A stretch of DNA of 64,000 nt from Lachnotalea sp041821265 (lineage in GTDB: Bacteria > Bacillota > Clostridia > Lachnospirales > Lachnospiraceae), in contig JBGUEQ010000008.1 in the NCBI GenBank assembly GCA_041821265.1, positions 1-64,000 of the forward strand, read 5' to 3'. Position numbers and translations under genes: made by a program. The notes beneath the pieces were generated by a model, which made no database searches, was not told the DNA's origin, and saw only the letters and a program-made list of their open reading frames with translations. Of this stretch, positions 25,451 through 34,354 are shown one piece after another; the stretch's first letter is position 1; every line of letters starts with the position of its first letter.

Positions 25451-26602
25451 TTATTTCATCGCTGCAAAATATAACTCTTTAATGTCTTCTATCGTAGTCT
25501 CTCTTGGGTTAACTAAAATATTTCCACTCTTCATCGCATCTTCTGCCATAGCTGTAATCTTATCTTCTGTAACCCCTACTTCTGCAAGATTCTTAGGAAT
25601 ACCAAGGGATGCAGTTAATTCCTTTAACTCTTTTACAAGTATATCCGGTGTAAACTCAAGTGTAATTTCTTTAGTTCCTGTCAAACATTCATAGATTTTT
25701 TTATAACGCCCGTTATCTGTAATCGCATTGTACTCCATTACGATTGGCAATAAGATTGCGTTAGCAACTCCGTGGGGAACATCAAAGAATCCGCCAAGTG
25801 GATGTGCCATTGCATGAACATTTCCAAGTCTTGCCCAAGCAAATGCCAATCCTGCAAACATAGAGCCTGTTAGCATTTCAGATGCTGCTTCCTTGTTACT
25901 TCTATCCGCAACAAATAAACGAATACTATTTCCAATCAACTCCATAGCATGTACTGCCATTGAATCGGTAAACGGTGAAGCTGCTTTTGACAAATATGCT
26001 TCAATCGCATGTACCAATGCATCAATTCCTGTCGCTGCTGCAACTGATTCGGGAAGTGACATAATTAGTTCTGGATCTAGTAGTGCATATTGTGGAATTA
26101 ATTCATAACTAAATACGGTAAGCTTATAGTTTCTGGCATGATCGGTAATAACCGTAAATGCAGTGACTTCACTACCTGTACCTGCTGTAGTTGGTATCGC
26201 AATAATCGGTGTAATTTTACCTGGAACCTTAAATGCCCCTTCATAATCTGCGATACTACCACCATAAACTGCAACAACTCCAACTGCCTTAGCGACATCC
26301 ATAGGGCTTCCGCCGCCTAGCGCAATAATACAATCGGCACCACTTTCTTTAAATGCCTCGGTTGCTTTTGTTACTGTTTCAATGGAGGGATTCGCCTCAA
26401 CATCATTAAATAGGAAAGTCTTATAACCAGCATCTTCTATTAGCTTTTCTACTTTATCTACTACCCCAAGTCTAGTCAGATTCTTACCTGAAATGATAAA
26501 CGGTTTACTACAATCGCTCTTTTGAATTAATCCACCTATCTTACTAAGAGAACCCTCTCCAAATATAATATCTTGTGGGACTGCAAATGTAAAATCTTTC
26601 AT
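25451..26602 (-). CDS. Iron-containing alcohol dehydrogenase
   Basis: A 383-residue type III (Fe-dependent) alcohol dehydrogenase. It shows the NAD-binding GGGSPMDVAKAVG, the family signature around TTAGTGSEVTAFTVI, and metal ligands in DALVHAIEAY and GNVHAMAHPLGG/VPHGVANAI. It follows the aminotransferase gene by 9 bases. Given the D-proline reductase genes upstream, it may reduce 5-oxopentanoate (from 5-aminovalerate) to 5-hydroxyvalerate, as 4-hydroxybutyrate-type dehydrogenases do with the C4 acid. This substrate is inferred from context only. Confidence 0.88.
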   Translation of the reverse strand: MKDFTFAVPQDIIFGEGSLSKIGGLIQKSDCSKPFIISGKNLTRLGVVDKVEKLIEDAGYKTFLFNDVEANPSIETVTKATEAFKESGADCIIALGGGSPMDVAKAVGVVAVYGGSIADYEGAFKVPGKITPIIAIPTTAGTGSEVTAFTVITDHARNYKLTVFSYELIPQYALLDPELIMSLPESVAAATGIDALVHAIEAYLSKAASPFTDSMAVHAMELIGNSIRLFVADRSNKEAASEMLTGSMFAGLAFAWARLGNVHAMAHPLGGFFDVPHGVANAILLPIVMEYNAITDNGRYKKIYECLTGTKEITLEFTPDILVKELKELTASLGIPKNLAEVGVTEDKITAMAEDAMKSGNILVNPRETTIEDIKELYFAAMK

Positions 26603-26611
26603 GACGCCTCC

Positions 26612-27826
26612 TTATGCTAAAGAAAGTACGGTTTCTTTAATGATTTCGTATGCTTTATCGCAATCTTCTTTTGTTAAAATAAGTGGTGGAACCATACGGA
26701 TAATACTTCCCCCAATTGCAGTAATAATTAATTTTCTATCAAAACAGCCGTGTTTTACATCAATTGCTTTAATTGTTTCATCAAATTCTGCTCCTACTAA
26801 TAAACCTAATCCACGAACTTCCTTTACATGTGGAATGGTTGCTAAAAGCCCTTTGAAATATTCACCCATTTTTGCTGCATTATCTGCCAGGTTTCTGTCT
26901 AACAATTCGTTAATCTGTGCCAAAGAAGCTGCACAACTAACTGGATGACCACCATAAGTCGTTCCATGTGAACCCATCGTAAATGCTTTTGCTACCTCTT
27001 CTGATGCACACATAGCGCCGATTGGCATTCCGCCGCCCATTGCCTTAGCCATAGTCACGATATCAGGTTTGATATCATATTGCATATAACACATCACCGT
27101 ACCTGTTCTACACCATCCAGTTTGAACCTCATCTAATAATAAAAGCATTCCCTTTTCATCACAGAACTCACGAAGTCCTTTCATGAATTCCATGGTTGCA
27201 GGATGAACACCACCTTCACCTTGTAATGGTTCAATCATGATAGCAATTGTGTCCTCCGTACAAGCTGATTTAAAAGATTCTAAATCATTGAAATCTGCAT
27301 AGGTAAATCCTGAGACCATTTCTCCAAAACCAACTTGACAAGCATTATTGGGCTGTCCAGTAGCAGACATAGAACCAAAGCTTCTTCCGTGAAATCCCAT
27401 TTTTGCAGTTACAATATTATATCTATTTGCTCCAAATTTCTCAATTCCGTACTTTCTAGCCATTTTAATCATTGCTTCATTCGCTTCTGTACCTGAATTT
27501 TGAAAGAATATTTTGTCCATGCCAATTGTTGTACATATTTTTTCTGCAAGAAGTGCCTGTGGAATGGTGTATGGATAGTTGAACGTATGCATAACATCTT
27601 GCACCTGATCGATTACTGCTGCTACTACTTTTTCATTACAATTTCCGGCACTATTTACTGCAATACCTGCATAGAAATCTAAATATGCATCGCCATTCGC
27701 ATCATATAAATACATATCTTTTGCAGTTTCAGCAACCATATCAAAACGTTCATATGTATCTATCATATATTTACTAACAAGTCCTTTAATATCTTCTTTT
27801 GTCATTCCTAAGTCTTGTAATTTCAT
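26612..27826 (-). CDS. Class III aminotransferase (omega-amino acid type)
   Basis: A 404-residue PLP enzyme with NSGTEANEAMIKMARKY (phosphate-binding helix), GFHGRSFGSMSATG, the LLLLDEVQTGWCRTG aspartate and the Schiff-base lysine in TMAKAMGGGMPIGA. The family includes acetylornithine, 4-aminobutyrate and 5-aminovalerate aminotransferases; sequence alone does not pick one. Lying between the prd genes and an alcohol dehydrogenase, 5-aminovalerate is the best guess, with 2-oxoglutarate or pyruvate as acceptor. Confidence 0.85.
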   Translation of the reverse strand: MKLQDLGMTKEDIKGLVSKYMIDTYERFDMVAETAKDMYLYDANGDAYLDFYAGIAVNSAGNCNEKVVAAVIDQVQDVMHTFNYPYTIPQALLAEKICTTIGMDKIFFQNSGTEANEAMIKMARKYGIEKFGANRYNIVTAKMGFHGRSFGSMSATGQPNNACQVGFGEMVSGFTYADFNDLESFKSACTEDTIAIMIEPLQGEGGVHPATMEFMKGLREFCDEKGMLLLLDEVQTGWCRTGTVMCYMQYDIKPDIVTMAKAMGGGMPIGAMCASEEVAKAFTMGSHGTTYGGHPVSCAASLAQINELLDRNLADNAAKMGEYFKGLLATIPHVKEVRGLGLLVGAEFDETIKAIDVKHGCFDRKLIITAIGGSIIRMVPPLILTKEDCDKAYEIIKETVLSLA

Positions 27827-27870
27827 CTTAAACTCCCATCTATGTGCTCTTGCACAATCTCAAAATAGTT

Positions 27871-28500
27871 TTAATCAATTCTAAAGCCTTGCATAAATAT
27901 AGAAAGTAGCTCGATTCCGTAAGAAGCTAATGGATAGTTCCCCTCACAGATACACCAATCATAAAGTATAGAACGTTCCTGCATTGCGTAGATTTTCATT
28001 AATTCCCGAGAAGATCGTTCATTTCTTAATTGATTTTTCTTCTGGCCTTCCTCAATAATTATCATTAATAATTTATAATAATAACGACTTTGGTTCAACA
28101 GATGCTTTTCCCCTTTTTTCGTTACCTGTGATGAGTACATATATGCCAAAATTTCCACTGGCACCTTGTCTTCAATAAACTTAAATAAATGTTTTGACAT
28201 ATAAATCAATTTATCAAAGCTATGAAGCGAAGGATCTAAATCTTTTTCAATTATTAGATACTGTTCATCAAATAAATCCGAAAGAGAACTAAACAAATCA
28301 GTCTTTGCACTAAAATAATGATAAAAAGTTCCTTTCGAAACTTTACATTCACTAATAATTTGTTCAATTGTAGTAGCTTCAAACCCCTGGTCGTAAAATA
28401 ATGCCCAAGCAGTTTCTATTATTTTTTTCTTCTTAGCGTTTTCTCTTGCTATTTTCTCCACCTCCATAATGCTTCTACTATTGTACTTTTGTACAACCAT
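27871..28500 (-). CDS. TetR-family regulator, copy 1
   Basis: About 209 residues from the ATG at 28500 (a GTG at 28503 precedes it). The helix-turn-helix lies at about 25-65 (AWALFYDQGFEATTIEQIIS, KVSKGTFYHYFSAKTDLF), with a helical ligand domain after it. A palindrome TTGTACAAAAGTACAA near the 5' end may be an autoregulatory site if a later start (MEVEK) is used. It is a paralog of the TetR gene at 50889-51491, and the two bracket the proline/hydroxyproline genes. It is a candidate for binding the TAGACTnnAGTCTA sites. Confidence 0.85.
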   Translation of the reverse strand: MVVQKYNSRSIMEVEKIARENAKKKKIIETAWALFYDQGFEATTIEQIISECKVSKGTFYHYFSAKTDLFSSLSDLFDEQYLIIEKDLDPSLHSFDKLIYMSKHLFKFIEDKVPVEILAYMYSSQVTKKGEKHLLNQSRYYYKLLMIIIEEGQKKNQLRNERSSRELMKIYAMQERSILYDWCICEGNYPLASYGIELLSIFMQGFRID

Positions 28501-28540
28501 CACCGAAAATTTCTTCTCAGTATTTGCATTAATTATAACG

Positions 28541-28661
28541 ATTCAGTTCCTTGCTAGTTTTCACTACGCGATGCACATAAAATGCAAGAAACTTGCATTT
28601 TATGTGCTATAAAACTCGGGATTTTGCTTTGCAAAACACCTCGCGTTAGTGGGGGCTGAAT
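28541..28661. repeat. Structured intergenic repeat, copy 1
   Basis: CACTACGCGA (28562-28571) pairs with TCGCGTTAGTG (28641-28651). Inside are a perfect hairpin GCACATAAAATGCAAG/CTTGCATTTTATGTGC and a small TTTTGC/GCAAAA hairpin, giving a three-way junction. ATTCAG/CTGAAT flank it. It lies downstream of prdB, and a second copy lies upstream of prdB. Confidence 0.7.
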
Positions 28662-28673
28662 AGTTACCCTTAA

Positions 28674-29399
28674 TTATACATTATGTCTGTACTCATATGG
28701 AAGCACTTTTAATTCGCCAAATGATTTCATTTCTACTACTGCTTGTAATGTGTCTTTTAAAATTGATGTTTGCATCTCTTTGTTATTTGGTTCACCTGCA
28801 TTGGAACCGATAGGAACGTGAGGTGCCGTAATACGTGGTGCTCCTTGCTGTCTTGCAATAGGTGGAAGTGCTGCTATAATAACAGTTGACATTCCAAGCT
28901 TTTCACAAGCTCGCTCTACAATAACAGCTGAACGATGACAAGTTCCACAACCGCCTGTACAAACTACGATATCTACGCCCTGATCCTTTAATCTTTGTGC
29001 AATTTCTGGTCCAGTTTCTTGCATGAACTTATCTACATTTCCACCACCACCCATGAATCCAAACATGGTATCTGCTAAACTTCCTATATATCCTTCTGCA
29101 ACCAATTCTCTAAGTCTATCAAGTGGAAACATTGCATTTGGATCTTTGTTAATATCTGAATTATCGAATCCACCATGAGTAACCATAAGTTCACAAGTTT
29201 CGATGTCTGACGGTATATCCCTGTAAGAATAATCTCCTGCTGTATTATATGGCTTTTGAGACTTCTGATGAATACCCCCTGCCGTAATAAATGCAACTTT
29301 GCATTCACTTAATGGTTTTGTTAGTGGAGTCCACACTGCCTCCGGTGTAATTGGAACAAAAATCTCTGATTGCATTCCTGTAGCTGTTGTTAATTGCAT
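28674..29399 (-). CDS. prdB: D-proline reductase PrdB subunit, cysteine variant
   Basis: A 241-residue homolog of the 26-kDa PrdB subunit, which carries the catalytic selenocysteine in CTGG-Sec-GTC. Here that position is C151 (VVCTGGCGTCHRS), encoded by TGT, so it is a selenium-free form. Other family marks are ITAGGIHQKSQKPY and FMGGGGNVDKF. With PrdA it would reduce D-proline to 5-aminovalerate, taking electrons through PrdC or another donor. GGAGG precedes the ATG. The gene is separated from its upstream partner by a structured repeat. A Cys form is expected to be slower or to use another substrate in the same family. Confidence 0.88.
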   Translation of the reverse strand: MQLTTATGMQSEIFVPITPEAVWTPLTKPLSECKVAFITAGGIHQKSQKPYNTAGDYSYRDIPSDIETCELMVTHGGFDNSDINKDPNAMFPLDRLRELVAEGYIGSLADTMFGFMGGGGNVDKFMQETGPEIAQRLKDQGVDIVVCTGGCGTCHRSAVIVERACEKLGMSTVIIAALPPIARQQGAPRITAPHVPIGSNAGEPNNKEMQTSILKDTLQAVVEMKSFGELKVLPYEYRHNV

Positions 29400-29450
29400 A
29401 TTCTTTCCTCCATTTCTATTTTTACAATAATTTGGTATAACGCGTCAGTA

Positions 29451-29561
29451 CATTCATAATTACCGCTACGCGATGCACACAAATGCATAAAAACTGCATT
29501 TTAATGCTTCAGAACTCGGGTTTTGCTTTGCAAAACACCTCGCGTTTATGGGTACTGAATG
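29451..29561. repeat. Structured intergenic repeat, copy 2
   Basis: CTACGCGATGCACA, an internal AATGCA-type hairpin, GGGTTTTGCTTTGCAAAACA and CCTCGCGTTTATG follow the layout of copy 1. The outer pairs CAGTAC/GTACTG and CATTCA/TGAATG close it. It lies between the small prd ORF and prdB. Confidence 0.7.
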
Positions 29562-29567
29562 TTTAAT

Positions 29568-29759
29568 TTATTTTACATTCATATAGCTAAAATAAAACTC
29601 TACATCTTGACCAATTTCTAAAGGCTTATCTGTAAATATCCATCTTAATGGAACCATGATTACTCCCAGCCTTCCCTGAATGCTAACCTTTATAGCGGTA
29701 TCGTTAATTTCAATTATTTTCGCCTTGGTAAGCTGTGGTACTAATTCTACCTGCATCAT
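29568..29759 (-). CDS. CBO2463/CBO2479-type small protein of the proline reductase locus
   Basis: 63 residues from the ATG at 29759, with GGAAGGAG 7 bases ahead; an upstream in-frame start lacks a binding site. The protein (MQVELVPQLTKAKIIEINDT, VSIQGRLGVIMVPLRWIF) has an SH3-like strand pattern. It resembles the small conserved protein found between prdA and prdB in clostridia. Its role in the reductase is not known to me. Position and conservation suggest assembly or stability. Confidence 0.7.
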   Translation of the reverse strand: MMQVELVPQLTKAKIIEINDTAIKVSIQGRLGVIMVPLRWIFTDKPLEIGQDVEFYFSYMNVK

Positions 29760-29848
29760 GTTATTACTCCTTCCTTTGTTGTCTTTACTGCACAACTAAC
29801 TTCTCGTTGTTGTGACCGTTTCTAGACTCGTTTTGATTATTGTAATCA

Positions 29849-31597
29849 CTATTTAACTAGTTTCTGATTATTGTCAATGACCTCTTGTGACCATTTTCTA
29901 TTAGCTGTTCCAATTGGAATACCTGCCATCTTAGTCTTAAGCATTAATACTGCTCGACTAGCATCTTCTGGACACACAGAACTACAACCTAGTACTTCGT
30001 TTTCGAAACCGTCTGCATCCTTATTTAACTCAATCATTGCATCCATATATTTATTTCCTACAACGAGCTGACCTTGATAAGCGGAAAAAGTTACTCCTAC
30101 AACTGAAATATCTCTACTTCCAATTTTTTCAATATTGCTAGCAAAATCAATGTGATTATTACCAAATCCTTCGGTAGTTACGATTGCTCCTTCAAGCAAC
30201 ATCGTTTCTATTAATGCTCCAAGTCGTTCAGATACATATAACTTCTCGTCATTTACCTGTGGACTACCGATAAAAATAACACCAACTAAATCTACTTCTT
30301 CATCTTTTGCTAACGCTTTCACAAGTGGTTCTCTAAAATAATGTCTTGTCATTTCTTTTGTAGCAGGTCCTATACAAGTAAGTGCATGAATTCCTCCATC
30401 TAGAACTTCATTTGGAGAAAGCATCACTGGAACATTTCCTAAGTCTACATTCTTTTGTCCACCAAGTACACCCGCTGGCTCTGTTGGGCAAAGAATGTTA
30501 TCATGCATTGCTCCTTGACCCATGATTTCTTTTACAAGCACAACTCTTGGACGACCATACTTATGTACATCATGGTGAACTTCTTCACTTGCAACAGGCT
30601 CTGTTGTTTTCTTTAATACATCTCTTATTTCTTGAATAATGACATCACATGCACAATGTGCTGCAAAAGGTCCTCTTCTCTCCATACCAGTTCCTTCTTG
30701 AATTACTACATTGACACGAATCATAATGTCGCTTGCGTCAGGGCATCCTGGTCTACCAAATGCAATCTTTTCATCTATGTAACCTTCGCAAGAACCAAAT
30801 TCATGAATTTGAACACCACTTTCGTCCAAACCAGTCAGACAAAAGACTGCGCCGTTTATAACTGCTGTTTCTCCTTCTCCAAGCTTTCCACTTACTTTAG
30901 CAGCTATTGGGATAATATCCATAATGGTATTTGTAAATACATGCTGATTATCTGGTGTAATGATATCCATTTCAACTGATTTTACCAAAGGATTACAATC
31001 TTTTGCTTTTTCAATCAATGATTTATCAATACATAATATACCCTTTTCAAAAGATGTGGTATCTCCTATTATTACGTTGGTTACACTGTATTCTTTTTGA
31101 ACTAAGGTACGAATTATTTTATCTTCCTTCTTAGCTTCTACCACTGCCTCTGCTATTGGAGTAGTCTGATTAGATGCTTTTAAAATACTTGATAAATTAA
31201 GAGCTCCAACTGGTATATCAAGACTTAGTCCCTTCAACTCACCAATTGATAAGTGAATCATTTCTTCTCCTCCTGTAAATGTTGTCTTTGCAACTTTATG
31301 TTCTTTTTCTGCTTTTTCCATAGTTACAGTTTCATCCTTTCTAATCAATTTTCCTTCTACCATATCTGCGGTAATAGGTGTTAGCGCTTCTGTGTCAAGT
31401 TTTAATTTACATCCTAATACGTCACCAATGGTCAACCCATCCTCTGATAAAACTAATAACTGAGATTCTACTAAATCTGGAAAGATGGTAGGATCTTCTA
31501 AATCAGCCTCACTTATTACTAGTCCTTTTTTTCTCTGGCAACAAAAAATTGCTGGATCATTTAAATGCTTTTGAATTGTTTCTTTTGAAATTGACAT
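29849..31597 (-). CDS. prdA: D-proline reductase proprotein PrdA
   Basis: A 582-residue proprotein of the PrdA family. The expected self-cleavage site is T407-C408 in GGIHALTCIGPATKE, where the cysteine becomes the N-terminal pyruvoyl group of the small subunit that binds D-proline as an imine. Other conserved stretches are FGRPGCPDASDIMIRV and RGPFAAHCACDVI. It lies between prdC and the small prd gene with 12-base spacing, forming one operon. Together with PrdB it reductively opens the ring to 5-aminovalerate. No separate prdD/prdE paralogs are present. Confidence 0.9.
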   Translation of the reverse strand: MSISKETIQKHLNDPAIFCCQRKKGLVISEADLEDPTIFPDLVESQLLVLSEDGLTIGDVLGCKLKLDTEALTPITADMVEGKLIRKDETVTMEKAEKEHKVAKTTFTGGEEMIHLSIGELKGLSLDIPVGALNLSSILKASNQTTPIAEAVVEAKKEDKIIRTLVQKEYSVTNVIIGDTTSFEKGILCIDKSLIEKAKDCNPLVKSVEMDIITPDNQHVFTNTIMDIIPIAAKVSGKLGEGETAVINGAVFCLTGLDESGVQIHEFGSCEGYIDEKIAFGRPGCPDASDIMIRVNVVIQEGTGMERRGPFAAHCACDVIIQEIRDVLKKTTEPVASEEVHHDVHKYGRPRVVLVKEIMGQGAMHDNILCPTEPAGVLGGQKNVDLGNVPVMLSPNEVLDGGIHALTCIGPATKEMTRHYFREPLVKALAKDEEVDLVGVIFIGSPQVNDEKLYVSERLGALIETMLLEGAIVTTEGFGNNHIDFASNIEKIGSRDISVVGVTFSAYQGQLVVGNKYMDAMIELNKDADGFENEVLGCSSVCPEDASRAVLMLKTKMAGIPIGTANRKWSQEVIDNNQKLVK

Positions 31598-31609
31598 AAT
31601 TGCTCTCCT

Positions 31610-32896
31610 TTATATTAGATGTATTTTTCTAACAAGTTTTTTACCAGCTGCACGAAGTGCTCCATCTGTACAATGATATACTGGCATTTTAAGTTGTGGC
31701 GCAATTGACATTACTGTATTGCTACAATCTGTACAATTACTAATTAACAATGTTTGTGCTCCTGCTTTACGAAGCTTTAATACCTTTTGTGACTGACCAG
31801 GACACTTTCCTGGATTTTCACATTTTAGATTTCCATTTATCATTTGCGCTTGTTTACAAAATTCAATTCCTACTATATTACTTCCCATAGAAGCAGCTAT
31901 TTGGCGTAATCGTTCTTCGTTACCGCCACAAGCACAGACTAATAATCCCATATCTCTTTTATCTTGTAAAAATGGCATTGCTGCAATAATTCCGCCCGAG
32001 GTTTTAACAATATATTCATCACCAGTTGTTCTTTTACCAGTAAATGGGCCTCCCATAATCAGTTCTCCTACATCCGCCTTCAAACCATCTGCCATCTCTA
32101 ACAGGGTATTGATCTGTGTTCCAATTGGTACATCCTGGTATACCGTGGTACCATTTTCAACCGCGCCGCCTACTGTAATATCCTTTGAAATCACTGGTTT
32201 TTTAAGTACTACTGCTTCATATATTCGAAAAACTGTTTCTAGATTAATTACCACAGCATTCGCTGCCGATGGTAATGACTGTGTGTCAAGAAGTTTTCCT
32301 GTCACTTCACGAATGACTGCCCTTTCTTCTCCCATTGGATATAAATCAGGTAGTAAAATCACTTCCATATTATTCTCTAAATATTTTTTTAAAATTGTAA
32401 TTGCATCACTGTGTTTTTCCTTCAATGCAAACACCCCTTTTGGTGCTTTTGTAATCTCCATTGCTATACGAAGTCCTTCTATCACTCCCTTAGGATTCGT
32501 AAGAATTCTTTGAATATTATGTTCTAAAATCGGTTCACATTCTGCCGCATTTACGATAACCACGCCTTCTTGGCTTAAGTTGGTTTCTAGCTTTACATTG
32601 GTTGGAAAACCTGCACCTCCCATACCACATAGACCAGCTTCTTTTATTAGTTCCAGTGGATCACTCTCTGCTAACTGTATGTATTCTTCTTCAGCCAAAT
32701 CTTTCTTAATATCGATATACTTTGCTGTCACTTGCTTGATAACACCTGACACACTTGCATGAACATTTAAACTCAAGCCTTCATCAGCCCTTGCAATCAA
32801 TTGTCCCGATTTCACTTCATCACCCACACTAACACAAGCCAAAGCAATTTTCCCTATATGCTGTTTCAGATAAATGCGATAATTTTGTTGTTTCAT
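31610..32896 (-). CDS. prdC: PrdC-like RnfC-related electron-transfer protein
   Basis: A 428-residue RnfC-family protein: a biotinyl-like N-terminal domain (GDEVKSGQLIARADEG), the flavin/NADH-binding region GLCGMGGAGFPTNVK and VNAAECEPILEHN, then a soluble-ligand-binding domain. It lacks the ferredoxin domain of true RnfC. Near the C-terminus is ISNCTDCSNTVM, where clostridial PrdC has, to my recollection, a selenocysteine-cysteine redox pair; here both are cysteine. It should pass electrons from NADH to proline reductase. A TAGACT palindrome lies about 90 bases upstream. Confidence 0.82.
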   Translation of the reverse strand: MKQQNYRIYLKQHIGKIALACVSVGDEVKSGQLIARADEGLSLNVHASVSGVIKQVTAKYIDIKKDLAEEEYIQLAESDPLELIKEAGLCGMGGAGFPTNVKLETNLSQEGVVIVNAAECEPILEHNIQRILTNPKGVIEGLRIAMEITKAPKGVFALKEKHSDAITILKKYLENNMEVILLPDLYPMGEERAVIREVTGKLLDTQSLPSAANAVVINLETVFRIYEAVVLKKPVISKDITVGGAVENGTTVYQDVPIGTQINTLLEMADGLKADVGELIMGGPFTGKRTTGDEYIVKTSGGIIAAMPFLQDKRDMGLLVCACGGNEERLRQIAASMGSNIVGIEFCKQAQMINGNLKCENPGKCPGQSQKVLKLRKAGAQTLLISNCTDCSNTVMSIAPQLKMPVYHCTDGALRAAGKKLVRKIHLI

Positions 32897-32983
32897 TTTA
32901 TCTCATTTCCCCTTTCTACTATACTTATATAAAACAAAATAATTAGTTTTCAGATAAATCGAACTCCGTTATATACCACGTTG

Positions 32984-32997
32984 TAGACTGTAGTCTA
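32984..32997. promoter_or_regulatory. Palindromic operator upstream of prdC (site 1)
   Basis: TAGACT-GT-AGTCTA, a perfect palindrome. On the minus strand a TATAAA-like -10 lies just upstream (32998-33003) without a good -35. Matching sites occur at 34216, 40894 and 49247. Confidence 0.65.
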
Positions 32998-33019
32998 TTT
33001 ATAGCAAAAAAATAATTTT

Positions 33020-34075
33020 TTACTCTTTCCTACTTCTTTCATTCGCCTTCTTACCAAATAGAAAACCACTCTTTAATGAGTCCGTTGCATCAATTACCCA
33101 CTTATTAAATCCCGTAATATACGCACTTCCTGTGATTTGTGGAATAACTGCTTTGTAATCACCTACTTGCGTTTCTTGGGTTATGACACCTCTAAACATA
33201 GACCCCGTAATACTTTCATAAATAAACTCTTCACCAATCTTTATCTCACCTTTCGAGCTAAGTAATGCTAATTTTGCACTAGTTCCTGTTCCGCAAGGCG
33301 AACGGTCAACCTGTCTATCTCCAAAAATTACCACATTCTTCTTATTGGCTATTGGATTTGTAGGACTAGAATAAAATTCCGCCAAATCAACTGATGTTAT
33401 ATCTAAATATGGATGCTTCACTTCTATGGTTTGATTTATTTTTTCAATTATTCTCATTCCAAGATCGGTGATCTGTTCAATGTTATCTGTCTCAATGGGT
33501 AAGCCAATCTTCTGAGCATCAATGAGTGCAAAAAAACTTCCACCAAATGAGATATCTAATACAATTTTTCCATATCCTTCGATCTCAATTTCAAGATCCG
33601 TACAATACATAAAGGCTGGAACATTTAAAATACTTGATTCTATGGCCCTACCATTCTCAACTTTAACATTGGCACGAATCAGCCCTGCTGGTGCCTCTAA
33701 TACCACTTGTGTATAAGGCTCTGTCACCTCAACTAATCCGGTTTCAACTGCCACCGTTGAGAGACCAATACTTCCATGTCCACACATATTTAGATATCCA
33801 CCAGTGTCCATAAAAATGACACCGAGATCAGCTTCTTCACTAATTGGTTCAGTTAAAATTGCACCAAACATATCTTTATGCCCTCTAGGTTCCAGCATGA
33901 GTGCTGTTCTATAATGATCATAATATTTTTCTAGATACTTTTTTCTTTCAATCATTGTATCCCCAATCAATACTGGAAAACCTTTTGTAATGATTCTTGT
34001 TGGCTCTCCCATTGTGTGTGAATCGATTGTTTCGAATACAGTATAATTTAGTTTTTGTTTCGGATTAATATCCAT
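33020..34075 (-). CDS. prdF: Proline racemase (PrdF-type)
   Basis: A 351-residue proline racemase family enzyme with both catalytic cysteines, MCGHGSIG and DRSPCGTGTSA, so it racemises or epimerises rather than dehydrates (the 3-hydroxyproline dehydratases have Thr at the first position). Context favours L-proline to D-proline conversion for the reductase. 4-Hydroxyproline 2-epimerase activity cannot be excluded. AGGAGG lies just before the ATG. It has its own sigma-A promoter with an overlapping operator. Confidence 0.9.
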   Translation of the reverse strand: MDINPKQKLNYTVFETIDSHTMGEPTRIITKGFPVLIGDTMIERKKYLEKYYDHYRTALMLEPRGHKDMFGAILTEPISEEADLGVIFMDTGGYLNMCGHGSIGLSTVAVETGLVEVTEPYTQVVLEAPAGLIRANVKVENGRAIESSILNVPAFMYCTDLEIEIEGYGKIVLDISFGGSFFALIDAQKIGLPIETDNIEQITDLGMRIIEKINQTIEVKHPYLDITSVDLAEFYSSPTNPIANKKNVVIFGDRQVDRSPCGTGTSAKLALLSSKGEIKIGEEFIYESITGSMFRGVITQETQVGDYKAVIPQITGSAYITGFNKWVIDATDSLKSGFLFGKKANERSRKE

Positions 34076-34095
34076 TCATTCCTCCTTAGAGAAGC

Positions 34096-34143
34096 GTTTT
34101 TATTTAATAGGGAAGTTTGTAGAACTTTCCTATTAAATAAAAA
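34096..34143. repeat. Palindromic element, copy 2
   Basis: Arms TTTTTATTTAATAGG (34096-34110) and CCTATTAAATAAAAA (34129-34143) are perfectly complementary, with GAAGTT/AACTTT inside. It lies in the leader of the racemase gene and is closely related to the element at 51708-51754. Confidence 0.65.
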
Positions 34144-34172
34144 TGGTGTCACAAAAAATCTGTGACACCATT
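34142..34172 (-). terminator. Terminator-like hairpin in front of the racemase gene
   Basis: AATGGTGTCACA (34142-34153) and TGTGACACCATT (34161-34172) form a perfect stem; on the minus strand a T-rich run follows. It could end the hypE-hypD-GH127 transcript. It is also downstream of the racemase promoter, so it may attenuate the prd operon. Confidence 0.65.
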
Positions 34173-34211
34173 GTCGTTCTTGAACTATATTAAGTTTCTC
34201 TTATGTACTTC

Positions 34212-34240
34212 ATTCTAGACCACGTTCTAGTTTTTGTCAA
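34212..34240 (-). promoter_or_regulatory. Sigma-A promoter of the racemase/prd genes with operator (site 2)
   Basis: TTGACA at 34240-34235, 17-base spacer, TAGAAT at 34217-34212. The palindrome TAGACCACGTTCTA (34216-34229) overlaps the spacer and the -10 box and matches the perfect site 1 at 11 of 14 positions. Confidence 0.7.
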
Positions 34241-34354
34241 GCATATTTTTTCTTTTATTATAAATTTTTTGTAACTATTGAGTGACATACATGTGAGCTG
34301 TTTTGCAAAGCGATTTCTCCAGATTTCTAGTGCTCGGTTGAAACACAATTTATT
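34241..34354. other. Intergenic stretch after the GH127 gene
   Basis: No gene. A 13-base TGTTTTGCAAAGC near 34305 matches the reverse complement of the structured repeat around prdB, so a decayed third copy may lie here. Confidence 0.3.
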
